Positions 25,955 through 35,067 are shown, counted from the stretch's first letter. The stretch is DNA of 64,000 nucleotides from JAPLJC01 sp963697965 (GCA_963697965.1 OY969108.1:1674001-1738000), one strand, 5' to 3'. A program made the numbers and translations. Notes: generated from the sequence alone by a model not told the origin.

Positions 25955-26026
25955 GTAGGGGCGGACCCGTGTGTCTGCCCGTATCTCTCCTAAAAACGTA
26001 GGGGCGGGTTTTAAACCCGCCCCTAC
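25955..26026. repeat. REP-like palindromes GTAGGGGCGG...
   Basis: A perfect palindrome at 25998-26026 (GTAGGGGCGGGTTT mirrored by AAACCCGCCCCTAC) is preceded by a diverged half copy at 25955-25984. A related partial copy lies at 35261-35285. The surrounding 25760-26058 holds no gene that I can support. Confidence 0.8.
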
Positions 26027-26058
26027 ATCGCATCGCTCTCCGAGTTTTCCGGATTTTG

Positions 26059-28692
26059 CTACTCCCAGGAGTCTTCCACCGCGGTGAGGACCCCCAGTTT
26101 CAGCGGCTGGATCTTACGGTAAACCTGGTCCGGGGGACGCTGGCTGCCGTCCACGGTAAGCAGGTCGCGATCTATGGCGATGTCGAAAAGGCGCTGGTTT
26201 TCCAAGAGATAAGGCAGAATCAGGTTCCAGTCGGCGTCGGTGAGGGGGACGATCTCGCCGCCGTTTAACTGCTCCTCCACCACCTGCTGGTAGGGGTCGC
26301 GGATGTAGATGGCCCCCCCCGAGGCCAGGGAAAAGAGGTTGGAGCCGGGATAGGGGGTCCGTTGCGGCCGCAGGCGCCCCCGGGGGTCGTATTCCAGGCC
26401 GTTGACGATGACAAAGCCGCCGCCCTTAAAGACGTCGCCGGCCATGAAGGATTCCGCCAGAAAGTCCAGGGCGGTGCCGTTGATTACCACCCGGGGCCGG
26501 CCCACCGCGTTGATCAGGGGCCGGCCGGCGGCGTTGCCCAGAAGGTAAACCTCACCGCCCTTGGCGCCGTACATGAAGGTCTGGCCCACGTCGCCGTACA
26601 CCACCAGCTTCCCCTGCTTCAGGATCTGCCCCAACTGGTCCTGGGCATTGCCGTGGACCTGGAGGGTCATGCCGTCGATACCTGAGGCCAGGTAGTCGCC
26701 GGTGCTGCCGTAAGCGTCGATGCGCACCTCCTGGGTGCCGGGCCCGAAGCCGCAGCCCAGGAAACGCTGGCCCTGGTAGCCGTAAGTGATGAATTGCCGC
26801 CACCCCAACGTAAAGGCCTGGCACAGGAGGCGGGCGTCACAATCTTCCCCTTCCGGGGGAAAGCCCGCGGCATTGAGAACCAGGACCGAGTCCGCCCGGG
26901 GGGGGGCCTGCAAAAGCTCCCGGTGGTCCCAATCGAGCCGGCGGTAGCGGCTGGGATGTTTCTTCCCCACCAGGGGCGTATCCTGGAAGATGCGGATCAA
27001 GGCTTCCATGAGAAGATGAAGAAGATTGCTGCGCTTCTTGTCCCCCGGGTCGTAGCGCCGGTCCAACAGCAGGGTCAGGCCGTTCATGGCCGCGGCCTTG
27101 ACAGGGTCGCCCGTTGCTGCCTGCTTCACCACCGCCTCCAGGATTTCCCGGAAGCCGGCGTAGGAGATGGTGGCGGCGATTTCGCTGATGGCGTTATAGA
27201 ACTGCCGGCCGCTTTGGTCCTCCAGGTTGGCCACGGCCAATTGGGTCGCCTTGGAGTCCTCCTGGTAGCCCAAATCCAGCACGGTGCCGTCCCAAGGGCG
27301 CTGATGCCAGGGCACGGTCCGGGGTTTTCCGAACTTGTCGTGGCAGGATAGCACCCGGCGGCCGTTATGGGGTTCCAGGGAAAAGATGAAGGCGCCGCCG
27401 TCGGTGGCGCTGCCGCCCCGGGCGTTCCAGTAGAGGTCGGCCACGGGGCAGATGCGGGGATCCTCCTGGGCCAGGCTGGCCAGGGTGGCGTCGATGGCTT
27501 GCTTCTCCGAACAGATGAGGCCGATCTGCACCTCGCCATCCTGGAGGGCAAAGACCTGGGGCCGCAGCATGGAGGTGTCGGTGATGCCGATTAGATCGAA
27601 GCTCCGGCGTTCCGGGTCGTTGCGGGCAATGATGAAAAACCAGGGGCCATCCGGGGAACCGTGGATATTGGCCGACTGGAGCTGCCGGTAGACGTGCTGG
27701 CGCTCCGGAGGCAGCAGGTCGAAGTCCCGCTCTGTGGTGGGGGCCATGGACTCGATGACGTATTCCAGGGAATAGCCGTAGAGCCGGTGCCAGAGGTCGA
27801 AGATGAGCACCGCCACCTCGGTGTCCGTCAGGAACTGGGGGAAGAAATGGCGCTGGCTCAGGTATTCGCTCACGGAATAATAATTGGCGAAGTCGCCGTT
27901 GTGCACCAGGGCGGTATTGAGGGCTGCGAAGGGGTGGGCGCCGCCGGGATGCCACACCCGCCCCCGGGTGGGGTAGCGCTGGTGGGCGATCCAAACGTGG
28001 GCCTTGAAGTCCAGCAACTGGTAATAGTAAGCGACTTCCTCGGCGTAGCCCACGATCTTCAGGATCAGCATATTCCGGCCCTGGGACATGACAAAGGCCT
28101 TCTTCTCCCCCAGGGAGGCGTAAAAGGCCCCGTTCAGCTTGTAGCAATTCTGGGCCACATACTCGTCTTCCACCTTGCGCCAGGGAATCCCGTAGAGCTT
28201 CTGCTGCTGGATGAAATGTTGCAGGACTTCGGGCTTCACCCGCACGAAATACTGCCAGACGTCGGGGGGCTTAACCACCAGGCCGGGGATATCCCGCCAA
28301 TCATCCACGGTGGGGAGACGGCGGGCGTGGTCCACCTTAAAGACCGGGGTGATGAACTGGGCCTCCACCTGGGGCCGCGCCTCGATGTCCAGATAGGCGA
28401 TCTGGATGAGGTAATCGTCGTCTAAGATCTCCTGGGAGACCCCCAGGGAGGCCGGGTCCAGGCCCACCGCGGCGATGCCGCCACCCTTGCCGTTTCCCCT
28501 GTTGTGCATCTGCACCGAGGGGCAGACGATGTGACGGCCGGCCACCGGTATGCTGGCGGCAAATCCGGTGACCCCGCAGCCGCCTTCATCGGCGGTCTTG
28601 TGGATGCGGCTTTCGCCAAAGGGATTGGCGAACTCCCGGCGGGTGTCCAGGAGTCTGAGCCCCGGATGGCTATGATTTTTGGGGTTTTGCAT
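26059..28692 (-). CDS. Glutamate synthase-type protein: class II glutaminase + GXGXG domain
   Basis: An 877-residue protein. Residues about 39-400 form a class II glutamine amidotransferase (GGCGVTGFAASIPVAG, HQRYPTRG, ALVHNGDFANY). The nucleophile Cys lies at about residue 39, so a propeptide must be removed, as in GltB. The C-terminal part is a GXGXG beta-helix (IDAYGSTGDYLASGIDGMTLQVHGNAQDQLG, KGGGFVIVNGLEYD). The FMN synthase domain of GltB is missing and is encoded upstream at 29388. Together they would make glutamate from glutamine and 2-oxoglutarate. ATG 28692 is preferred to an upstream TTG in the heptad repeat. Confidence 0.88.
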   Translation of the reverse strand: MQNPKNHSHPGLRLLDTRREFANPFGESRIHKTADEGGCGVTGFAASIPVAGRHIVCPSVQMHNRGNGKGGGIAAVGLDPASLGVSQEILDDDYLIQIAYLDIEARPQVEAQFITPVFKVDHARRLPTVDDWRDIPGLVVKPPDVWQYFVRVKPEVLQHFIQQQKLYGIPWRKVEDEYVAQNCYKLNGAFYASLGEKKAFVMSQGRNMLILKIVGYAEEVAYYYQLLDFKAHVWIAHQRYPTRGRVWHPGGAHPFAALNTALVHNGDFANYYSVSEYLSQRHFFPQFLTDTEVAVLIFDLWHRLYGYSLEYVIESMAPTTERDFDLLPPERQHVYRQLQSANIHGSPDGPWFFIIARNDPERRSFDLIGITDTSMLRPQVFALQDGEVQIGLICSEKQAIDATLASLAQEDPRICPVADLYWNARGGSATDGGAFIFSLEPHNGRRVLSCHDKFGKPRTVPWHQRPWDGTVLDLGYQEDSKATQLAVANLEDQSGRQFYNAISEIAATISYAGFREILEAVVKQAATGDPVKAAAMNGLTLLLDRRYDPGDKKRSNLLHLLMEALIRIFQDTPLVGKKHPSRYRRLDWDHRELLQAPPRADSVLVLNAAGFPPEGEDCDARLLCQAFTLGWRQFITYGYQGQRFLGCGFGPGTQEVRIDAYGSTGDYLASGIDGMTLQVHGNAQDQLGQILKQGKLVVYGDVGQTFMYGAKGGEVYLLGNAAGRPLINAVGRPRVVINGTALDFLAESFMAGDVFKGGGFVIVNGLEYDPRGRLRPQRTPYPGSNLFSLASGGAIYIRDPYQQVVEEQLNGGEIVPLTDADWNLILPYLLENQRLFDIAIDRDLLTVDGSQRPPDQVYRKIQPLKLGVLTAVEDSWE

Positions 28693-28703
28693 AGGGTCAC
28701 CAA

Positions 28704-29386
28704 TCAAAGTTCAAGGTTCAAAGTTCAAAGTTCAAGGTTCAAGGTTCAAGGTTAAAAAGACAAATCGATGTTCAGAAATTTATTGAAATTTGCTGCCCTT
28801 CTTATCAGAGGCTTTGAGGTACCGCAAAAAGCCGGCAAGCAAACGTGAGGCCTCATCGGCCAGTCCCATAATGCGTTGAAATTGGTCGGAGGAGGTCAGG
28901 CCGGCATCCAACGAGACAAATAGCAAGGCTTTTACCTCTCCCACCGAACCCTTGGCCATAGCCAGGAATTGCCGGAATTCCTTGTTGCCCTCGCGTTCAA
29001 AGCCTTCGGCAATATTTGCCATGATCGACACTGAGGCTCGACGGAGTTGGTCCTTCAGTGAAAAGTCCGCAGCGATTTTTCCTTGAGCAGTTACTTCATA
29101 AATAATTTTGGTCAGCTCCCGAGCTTTCTTCCAGGCGTCGATATCCTCAAAGCGCTCGATCTTACCCATCATATTAGTTCAAAGTTCAAGGTTCAAAGTT
29201 CAAGGTTCAAAACCTGCAATCAAGAACTGCTAATGCTTTAGTGGGGTTAAGAAAACATTATTCCGCTGTGCAGTAGATACCATCATTTCCACATCGGTAT
29301 CAGGCATTGGTAAAGTTTCGCCTTGCTTTAATTCTTTAATCAAATAGAGCCTTTAACTTTGAACTTTGAACCTTGAACTTTGAACT
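28704..29386. other. Insert bounded by inverted TTCAARG heptad tracts and carrying a four-helix-bundle gene
   Basis: Tracts of TTCAAAG/TTCAAGG units lie at 28704-28759 and 29177-29212 in one orientation and at 29353-29386 in the other (AACTTTGAACCTTG), so the outermost tracts are inverted. Between them are the four-helix-bundle gene and about 140 bases of AT-rich spacer with no gene. The segment separates two glutamate synthase genes that are expected to be in one operon. Confidence 0.6.
28780..29172 (-). CDS. Four-helix-bundle protein (23S rRNA intervening-sequence family)
   Basis: A 130-residue protein with the family pattern FEDIDAWKKARELTKIIYEVT, then LKDQLRRASVSIMANIAEGFERE, EFRQFLAMAKGSVGEVKALLFVSLDAG. 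The family occurs inside 23S rRNA intervening sequences and, as a relative, as the Avd accessory protein of diversity-generating retroelements. It is also widespread as lone genes of unknown function. No reverse transcriptase or rRNA lies nearby. There is no obvious ribosome-binding site, and its flanks are heptad repeats. Confidence 0.9.
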   Translation of the reverse strand: MMGKIERFEDIDAWKKARELTKIIYEVTAQGKIAADFSLKDQLRRASVSIMANIAEGFEREGNKEFRQFLAMAKGSVGEVKALLFVSLDAGLTSSDQFQRIMGLADEASRLLAGFLRYLKASDKKGSKFQ

Positions 29387-29387
29387 C

Positions 29388-30947
29388 TTAACGCCGCAAA
29401 TCATCATCCACCGGGCGGTCGAAGTAGTCGAGGTGGGCCAGGGTGTCGGTGCGGCCCACCAGCTCCCGGATGCTTTTGAGGCCCAGCCGCCGCAGGATCT
29501 CCTTCAGAATCTTGCTCCAGGAGTAGTACATATTGCTGATCCGGTTGCTCCCCCAATCGATGGTCATCAGGTCCACCAGTTCCGGGTCGGTGGTGGCGAT
29601 GCCGCGGGCGCAGCCGCGGCCGGATTCGCAGTTGTGGCAGCGCAGGCATTCCAGGGCCACCAGGTCGGCGGTGCCGATCTGGACTCCATCGGCCCCCAGG
29701 GCGATGGCCTTGGCCACGTCGAAGGCGCTGCGGATGCCGCCGGAGGCAATCAGGGTCACCTGGTCCCGGATGCCCTCGGCCTTGAGAAACTGGTGCACCT
29801 TGGGAATGGCATATTCCACCGGCATGGCGATGTTCTTCTTGGCAATATCCGGCGCGGCCCCGGTGCCGCCATAGCTGCCGTCCAACTGGACCACATGGGC
29901 GCCGGCGTAATAGCTCCCAACCGCCACCATGTCCACGTCGGTGGGGGTGGAGACCTTCACCGACACCAGGGCCCGGGGATTGATCTCCTTGATCCAGTCG
30001 ATGTGTTTCTTGTGATCTTCCACGGAATAGACGCTGTGGAAGGGAAAGGGGGAGAACAGGGAGCTGCCGGTCACCGACTCCCGCATGCGGGCCACCGCGG
30101 GGGTCACCTTGTCCCCCAGCAGGTGGCCGCCCAATCCGGGTTTAGCCCCCTGGGCGTATTTGAACTCCACCATGCGCACCCGCTGGATGGTGTCTTCCCG
30201 GACCCCGAAGAGGCCGGTGGCCACCTGGGTGACGATATTGTCACTATAGGGGTAGAGTTCTTCGGGAAAGCCACCCTCGCCGGTGGATACCATGGTATTA
30301 AAGCGGATCGCCGCCCGGATCCGGGAGAGAATGGTATTGATGCTCACCGAGCCGAAGGACATGCCGCCGCCGTACCAGGGCACTGCCAGCCGCACCTGGG
30401 GCCGGCCGTCTCCCCGCCGGTTCAGCTCCACCTCCAGGGAGATGTCGTCCTCGGTCAGCTTGAAGTCCGAATGGTGTTTGGGAAAGAGAAAACGCAGTTT
30501 ATCGAAGCCGCCGCCGGAGTCTCCCAGGCGATATTCGAGGTCGGTATAGGGGAGGTTGCCCCATTCCGCCTGCCACCAGGTGCTGAGGAGCAAATCCGCT
30601 GGCCAGCGCCGGTCCCCGAGGGTGCCGTACACCGGGTGGAGGCTGAGCCGCAGGGCCTTGGCCGGGCATTTGGCCACGCAGAAAAATTCCTTCTCCCGGC
30701 AGGCAAATCCCAGGCAGAGGTGGTTCCGGGGACGCCGCAAGTAGCCGCCGGACATGGTGTGAACCCCATAGGGGCAGGCTTCGACGCAGCCCCCGCACTT
30801 GATGCAGGCGGATTCGTCACGCCCCACCAGGTACTTGCTCAAGGGGGTGCGGAAGCGGGACGGGGTGGGAATCGGCTGCCAGGGCCCGTCTTCGCTCCAG
30901 GATTCCAGGGGAATGATGGGAACCGTTTTTTTCTTCGCTTGCGCCAT
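29388..30947 (-). CDS. Glutamate synthase FMN-domain protein with N-terminal ferredoxin domain
   Basis: A 519-residue protein. The N-terminus has Fe-S motifs (CIKCGGCVEACPYG, then further Cys at FACREKEFFCVAKCP). The rest is the TIM-barrel FMN domain of glutamate synthase (PWYGGGMSFGSVS, KPGLGGHLLGDKVTP, VQLDGSYGGTGAAP, ASGGIRSAFDVAKAIALGADGVQIGT). The 3Fe-4S loop CLRCHNCESGRGCARGIATTDP closes it. It uses ammonia from the glutaminase subunit downstream to make glutamate, probably with ferredoxin or a related donor. The first gene after it is separated by the heptad-bounded insert. Confidence 0.9.
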   Translation of the reverse strand: MAQAKKKTVPIIPLESWSEDGPWQPIPTPSRFRTPLSKYLVGRDESACIKCGGCVEACPYGVHTMSGGYLRRPRNHLCLGFACREKEFFCVAKCPAKALRLSLHPVYGTLGDRRWPADLLLSTWWQAEWGNLPYTDLEYRLGDSGGGFDKLRFLFPKHHSDFKLTEDDISLEVELNRRGDGRPQVRLAVPWYGGGMSFGSVSINTILSRIRAAIRFNTMVSTGEGGFPEELYPYSDNIVTQVATGLFGVREDTIQRVRMVEFKYAQGAKPGLGGHLLGDKVTPAVARMRESVTGSSLFSPFPFHSVYSVEDHKKHIDWIKEINPRALVSVKVSTPTDVDMVAVGSYYAGAHVVQLDGSYGGTGAAPDIAKKNIAMPVEYAIPKVHQFLKAEGIRDQVTLIASGGIRSAFDVAKAIALGADGVQIGTADLVALECLRCHNCESGRGCARGIATTDPELVDLMTIDWGSNRISNMYYSWSKILKEILRRLGLKSIRELVGRTDTLAHLDYFDRPVDDDLRR

Positions 30948-30978
30948 TTTTTAGTCTTTTTCTGATTTTAGTCGATTT

Positions 30979-31140
30979 AACTTTGAACTTTGAACCGGCC
31001 ACGGGGTGGTTTGGCGTTCATTTGCTTTTAAGTGGTAGCCGCAGGTTTTAGCCTGCGTTCGCCTTTCGCCGAAAACCGGTTATCGGTTCGGTGGGGCGGG
31101 CCTCCGTGCCCGCCATTTAGAGGCGGCCAGGGACGGCCGC
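30979..31140. repeat. Heptad fragment plus REP-like palindromes
   Basis: AACTTTGAACTTTGAACC at 30979-30996 is a heptad tract. It is followed by GTAGCCGCAGGTTTTAGCCTGCG, a GGGGCGGGCC/GGCCCGCC-like palindrome, and GGACGGCCGCCC, all typical dispersed intergenic palindromes. There is no gene. Confidence 0.6.
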
Positions 31141-31157
31141 CCTACGGGTAACTCCTT

Positions 31158-32591
31158 CTATTCGCCGACCCTCCTGGTTTCACCCTCCGGCCGGGCGAAG
31201 AGCGGGGCAAAGATTTCTCTATCCAGGTCCTCCTTGAACATGGCCCGGCCCACTTCCCCTCGCAGACGGCGCACCTCCCGCATGCCCATGGCGCCCAGGA
31301 CCTCCAGAAGCTGGTTGTTCCAGGCGCCCAGGAGGTTGACCATCCGCTGGGCCCCCCGCGGGACGCTGAGGCTCCCCAGGTCGATGGGGCAGGGCTGTTG
31401 GTTCTTCTTATCAGCGCCGCCGGGACACTCGGGGCACAGCCGGCATTCCAGGGCCAGGAGCAGGGAGAGGTCGGCCATCACCCCATCGGCGCCGGCGATG
31501 ATAACCTTAGCCACGTGCTCCGCCAAAGCGATGCCGCCGCTGACCAGCAAGGTGACGGCGTCCCGCAACCGGTCTTCCACCAGCTTCAGGTGGCAGCCGC
31601 GCACCAGGTCCTTCAGGTGCGCGGTTCCGGCGTCCTTGAGGCCCCGGGCCTTGTCGGAGCCGGCCAGGTGCAAAACCTCGGCCCCCGCCGCGGCTAAGGC
31701 CGCCACTCGCGCCGCGGCCTGGCCGTCGGCCGGCACCCTGATCCAGACGAGCAATTGGGGGAAGCGTTTCTTGATGGCCTCCATTTGGGCCATTACCCCG
31801 GGATGGTCCGGGATCTCCACCGCGGGCACCTGGCTGAGCAGCGGCGCATCCTGCTTCAGAGGCTCTCTGGCCGACAGGATGGGCACCAGGCGAGAGGCGG
31901 CCGGGGCCAGGTCGGCGCCGATGTCTTTCCGGTGCAAGAGCGCCAGGGTGCCCAGGTTTTGGGCGGCCGCCACCATGATCTGACGCAGCCGCGCCGGGTC
32001 GGCGCTCCGGGATGGTTCCGCCAGCACCACCGGTAAAGGGATTTCCAAAAGGCGAGGTGGGGTGATCAGCATCTCCTGTTGTTCGTTGAAGGCCAGAAAC
32101 ATGGGTTTGCGGCCCAGGTCGATGGAGGTGCTGATATATTCCCGGCCGTGGATGCCATCCCGGGTGGGCCGGACGATCTCCGACATGTCGGTCCAGCAGG
32201 AGTCGAAGCCCTCCCCGGAAAAGGGCCCGCCATAGCCCGCTCCGGAAACGGGGATCTTGCCGGTTTCCGCCTGGCTCCAGGTGACCGCGATGATCTCCGG
32301 GGTCCAATAGTCGTCCCCCATCTGCCGGTATTGGGGGTTCATGGCCTTGAAGACTAGCCCCCGGGGACAACCCTGGACGCAGCGGTAACAGTCGCGGCAG
32401 ACCTGATCGATGGTGTCCACCAGCTGCTGCCGGTCGAAACCCCGCTTCCGGTAAGCGTCCACCGGACAGTCTTCCTTGACGCAGCGGGCGCAGCGGAGAC
32501 AGCCCTCGCCCCAGTCCATCACGGTGCTTTTGGCCAGAGGGGTGAAACGGGGCGGCACCCGGCGCATGTGGATGTGATATTTGGCAGGCAA
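31158..32591 (-). CDS. Degenerate glutamate synthase-like protein with N-terminal 4Fe-4S domain
   Basis: A 477-residue paralogue of the FMN-domain protein. The N-terminus has two Fe-S motifs (GCLRCARCVKEDCPVDAY and CRDCYRCVQGCPRG). The barrel is shortened and has lost the canonical FMN and substrate signatures apart from LVSGGIALAEHVAKVIIAGADGVMADL. A Cys loop remains (CRLCPECPGGADKKNQQPC). I start it at a TTG (32591) behind TAGGAGAA. The longer frame uses codons from the inverted repeat at 32691. It may shuttle electrons to the catalytic subunit. Confidence 0.78.
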   Translation of the reverse strand: MPAKYHIHMRRVPPRFTPLAKSTVMDWGEGCLRCARCVKEDCPVDAYRKRGFDRQQLVDTIDQVCRDCYRCVQGCPRGLVFKAMNPQYRQMGDDYWTPEIIAVTWSQAETGKIPVSGAGYGGPFSGEGFDSCWTDMSEIVRPTRDGIHGREYISTSIDLGRKPMFLAFNEQQEMLITPPRLLEIPLPVVLAEPSRSADPARLRQIMVAAAQNLGTLALLHRKDIGADLAPAASRLVPILSAREPLKQDAPLLSQVPAVEIPDHPGVMAQMEAIKKRFPQLLVWIRVPADGQAAARVAALAAAGAEVLHLAGSDKARGLKDAGTAHLKDLVRGCHLKLVEDRLRDAVTLLVSGGIALAEHVAKVIIAGADGVMADLSLLLALECRLCPECPGGADKKNQQPCPIDLGSLSVPRGAQRMVNLLGAWNNQLLEVLGAMGMREVRRLRGEVGRAMFKEDLDREIFAPLFARPEGETRRVGE

Positions 32592-32690
32592 CCCTAGTTC
32601 TCCTAAATGAGACAGTTTAATAAAATAAGGTTCACTTAAGCGGTTCTTTTCTATGGGATTGGTGGGCAGTGCCCACCCCACATTTTTTTG

Positions 32691-32760
32691 TCATGCTGAG
32701 CGAAGCGAAGCATCTCGTATTTAGAAATTCTGTGGCCGCCCCCGACTCCCTCAGAATGAC
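32691..32760. repeat. Inverted-repeat element, TCATGCTGAG family, copy 2
   Basis: TCATGCTGAGCGAAGCGAAG on the left and CTCCCTCAGAATGA on the right are the same family as 1791-1869 and 54004-54117. It lies upstream of the degenerate glutamate synthase gene and supplies the spurious N-terminal extension of its frame. Confidence 0.75.
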
Positions 32761-32812
32761 AAAGGAAATGACTGCGCGTCGGCTCCTGGTCCTTAAATGA
32801 ACAGCATTAGTC

Positions 32813-33217
32813 CTAAACCTTGGCCTTGAGGGGGCTTGGCCCCAGGGCCTGCAGACGGGCCTTAACTTCCTTGACGATCCCGGCCAGGGCCGCGGCATCG
32901 CCCGGGGTGACCAGGGAATAGCCCAGCCGCCCCGACTCCAGCCCGATTTCTTCCAGATAACCCTGGGAATATTGCACCCGGCCTTCCAGGCGGCGGCTGC
33001 CATCCTGGTAGCGGCAGAGGGTCTTATCGCAGCCGATGACCCATACCAGGTCCACCGGAGTTCCCAAGGCGCGGAGCAACTGAAAGGCCTCCACTTTACT
33101 GCTGCAAGGCTCCGAAAGCACCCGCCAGCGGTCCCCCCCCTTGCTCAAGGAGACCAGCAGGGCCTCCGGGTCCGGCACCGCTTGCTGACAGGCGAAGATC
33201 ACCGCTTCGGTTGACAT
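32813..33217 (-). CDS. MvhD-like hydrogenase/heterodisulfide-reductase delta-type iron-sulfur protein
   Basis: A 134-residue protein resembling MvhD: Cys motifs FAC, EPCSSKVEAFQLLRA (compare CSGRVDP) and GCDKTLCRYQDGSRR (compare GCHPGDCHYQEG), then VQYSQGYLEEIGLESGRLGYSLVTPGD. The N-terminal Cys pair of classical MvhD is reduced to one, so a complete 2Fe-2S site is uncertain. ATG 33217 is chosen over a longer frame. MvhD passes electrons between flavoproteins and Fe-S partners. Here its neighbours are glutamate synthase genes, which is unusual. Confidence 0.7.
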   Translation of the reverse strand: MSTEAVIFACQQAVPDPEALLVSLSKGGDRWRVLSEPCSSKVEAFQLLRALGTPVDLVWVIGCDKTLCRYQDGSRRLEGRVQYSQGYLEEIGLESGRLGYSLVTPGDAAALAGIVKEVKARLQALGPSPLKAKV

Positions 33218-33396
33218 AGGTCTCTTGCCCCAAAAGGCCGGGGAGACGCCCCAGCGAAATGCAGGCCAGGAAGGATAGCCTCCCTGGCCGCGAGAAATCA
33301 ATTTATTTTGTCATGGAAAAACCAGAAATGCAATAGTTTAGGGAGGCCGCCCCCCCACCCTGCCAGAAGGGGGATGGCCGGAATGAAGGGGGGAAA

Positions 33397-33783
33397 CTAT
33401 TTGGCGGTGACCTCCTTCCTTTCGTCAATGTCCCCGGGATACATCACCGCGTCGTGCCCCCGCTCCCGGGTGCGGATGCGGATCACTTCCTCCACCGGGT
33501 AGACGAAGATCAGGCCGTCGCCGGCCATGCCGGTATAGGCGGACCTGAGGATGGTCTGAATGGTATCTTCCAGGTTGTGTTCGCTCAAGACGATGTTGAT
33601 CTGGATCTTGGGCAGCAAATCGACCCGGTAGCTGCCTGTACGGCCCGTCAGGCTGATGCCTCCCTGGCGGCCGTGGCCGCGAATTTCGAAGAGGTTCAGG
33701 CCCACGATGCCCATTTCCTTCAAGGCTTCCTTGACATCGTTGAGCTTGTCTTCCCGAATGATGGCTTCGATCTTTTTTAGCAT
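33397..33783 (-). CDS. glnK: Nitrogen regulatory protein P-II
   Basis: A 128-residue PII protein. The T-loop Tyr51 that is uridylylated in relatives is present (TGRTGSYRVDLLPK), and the IGDGLIF-like segment reads AGDGLIFVYPVEEVIRIRTRERG. The C-terminus is about 15 residues longer than usual. It senses ATP/ADP and 2-oxoglutarate and blocks AmtB. It lies 57 bases downstream of amtB on the same strand, the classical pair in reversed order. Confidence 0.95.
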   Translation of the reverse strand: MLKKIEAIIREDKLNDVKEALKEMGIVGLNLFEIRGHGRQGGISLTGRTGSYRVDLLPKIQINIVLSEHNLEDTIQTILRSAYTGMAGDGLIFVYPVEEVIRIRTRERGHDAVMYPGDIDERKEVTAK

Positions 33784-33840
33784 TTTCGGTTCTCTCTTAT
33801 TGAGGATCTATAGAAGAAACGGTAATTTGGCTGACCGCTC

Positions 33841-35067
33841 TTAAGAATAGGCCCGCTCGCCGTGGGTGCTGATATCCAGGCCCACCTCCTCTTCCATGGG
33901 GGTGACCTTGAGGCCGATGCTCATATCCAGGATTTTGGCTATCACAAAGGTCATCCCGAAGGCGAAGGCCATGGTGACTACCGTAGCCAGGGCCTGCAAA
34001 GCCAGTTGGCCCGGGTTTCCGAAGAACAGGCCGTTGGCCCCGGCCGCGTTCACCTCCAGGGTGGCAAAGAGCCCGGTGGCGATCATTCCCCAACTGCTGG
34101 CCATGCCGTGGCAGGCCCAGACGTCCATGGATTCATCCCAGGAACGGTTTTGGCGGAAGCGGATGGCATAGTAGCAGAGAGGCGCCGCCACTGCGCCGAT
34201 GACCAGGGCGGCCCGGGGGGTCACAAACCCCGCAGCCGGGGTCACCGCGGCCAGGCCCACCACCATGCCGGTGGCGATCCCCAAGGGGCTGGGCCGGCCA
34301 TCCAGCCATCCCAGGATCATCCAGACCAAACCCGCAGTGGCCGCCGAGGTGTTGGTGGTCAACAGGGCGTTCACCGCCACCCCGTTGGCCGCCAGGGCGC
34401 TGCCGGCATTGAACCCGAACCAGCCCACCCACAGGAGCCCGGCTCCCAGGATGGTGAGGGTGATGTTGTGGGGCTCCATGGGAAACTTGCCGAACCCCTT
34501 GCGGGGGCCGATGACCAGGGCGAAGGCCAGGGCCGAATAACCCGCCGCCACGTGCACCACCGTACCGCCGGCGAAGTCCAGGACTCCCAGTGAATTGAGC
34601 CAGCCGCCGTGGCCCCAGACCCAGTGGGCCAGGGGGTCATAGACCAGGGTGACCCAGATGAGGCCAAAAAGCAGGAAGGACTTGAAACGCACCCGCTCCA
34701 CGAAGGCCCCGGTGATCAGGGCCGGAGTGATCACCGCGAACATCATTTGGAAGGCGGCGAAGAGCCCCTGGGGGATGGTCTTGGCGTAATCGGGATTGGG
34801 GGCCGCGCCCACCCCGGCCAATCCCAGGTAGTTGAGGCCGCCGATGATTCCCCCGATATCCCGCCCAAAGGCCAGGGAGTAACCGTACAGCACCCACTGG
34901 ACTCCCACCAGGAGCATGAAGGCGAAGCTCAGGGTCAGGGTGGAAAGGACGTTTTTCCGCCGCACCATGCCCCCGTAAAACAGGGCCAGGGCCGGGGTCA
35001 TCAGCAGCACCAGGGAGCAGCACACCAGGACCCAGGCCGTATCACCTGAATTTATGGGATTAGCCAT
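33841..35067 (-). CDS. amtB: Ammonium transporter
   Basis: A 408-residue membrane protein with eleven predicted spans. It begins with MANPINSGDTAWVLVCCSLVLLMTPALALFYGGMVR and carries the AmtB signature DFAGGTVVHVAAGYSALAFA with the pore His. It has no signal peptide. Start ATG 35067 follows GGAGG. It heads the nitrogen cluster amtB, glnK, MvhD-like and glutamate synthase genes. Confidence 0.96.
   Translation of the reverse strand: MANPINSGDTAWVLVCCSLVLLMTPALALFYGGMVRRKNVLSTLTLSFAFMLLVGVQWVLYGYSLAFGRDIGGIIGGLNYLGLAGVGAAPNPDYAKTIPQGLFAAFQMMFAVITPALITGAFVERVRFKSFLLFGLIWVTLVYDPLAHWVWGHGGWLNSLGVLDFAGGTVVHVAAGYSALAFALVIGPRKGFGKFPMEPHNITLTILGAGLLWVGWFGFNAGSALAANGVAVNALLTTNTSAATAGLVWMILGWLDGRPSPLGIATGMVVGLAAVTPAAGFVTPRAALVIGAVAAPLCYYAIRFRQNRSWDESMDVWACHGMASSWGMIATGLFATLEVNAAGANGLFFGNPGQLALQALATVVTMAFAFGMTFVIAKILDMSIGLKVTPMEEEVGLDISTHGERAYS

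Noticed and set aside
28780..29172. A diversity-generating retroelement (because of the Avd-like four-helix bundle)
   Set aside because: No reverse transcriptase, template repeat or variable repeat lies nearby.
28704..29212. CRISPR-like regular repeats
   Set aside because: The repeat period is seven bases without spacers, so it is a tandem microsatellite-type tract.
29373..30965. A 530-codon open frame on the plus strand opposite the FMN glutamate synthase gene
   Set aside because: The minus strand encodes an unmistakable enzyme. The plus-strand frame is low-complexity Gly/His/Ala sequence typical of antisense frames in GC-rich genes.
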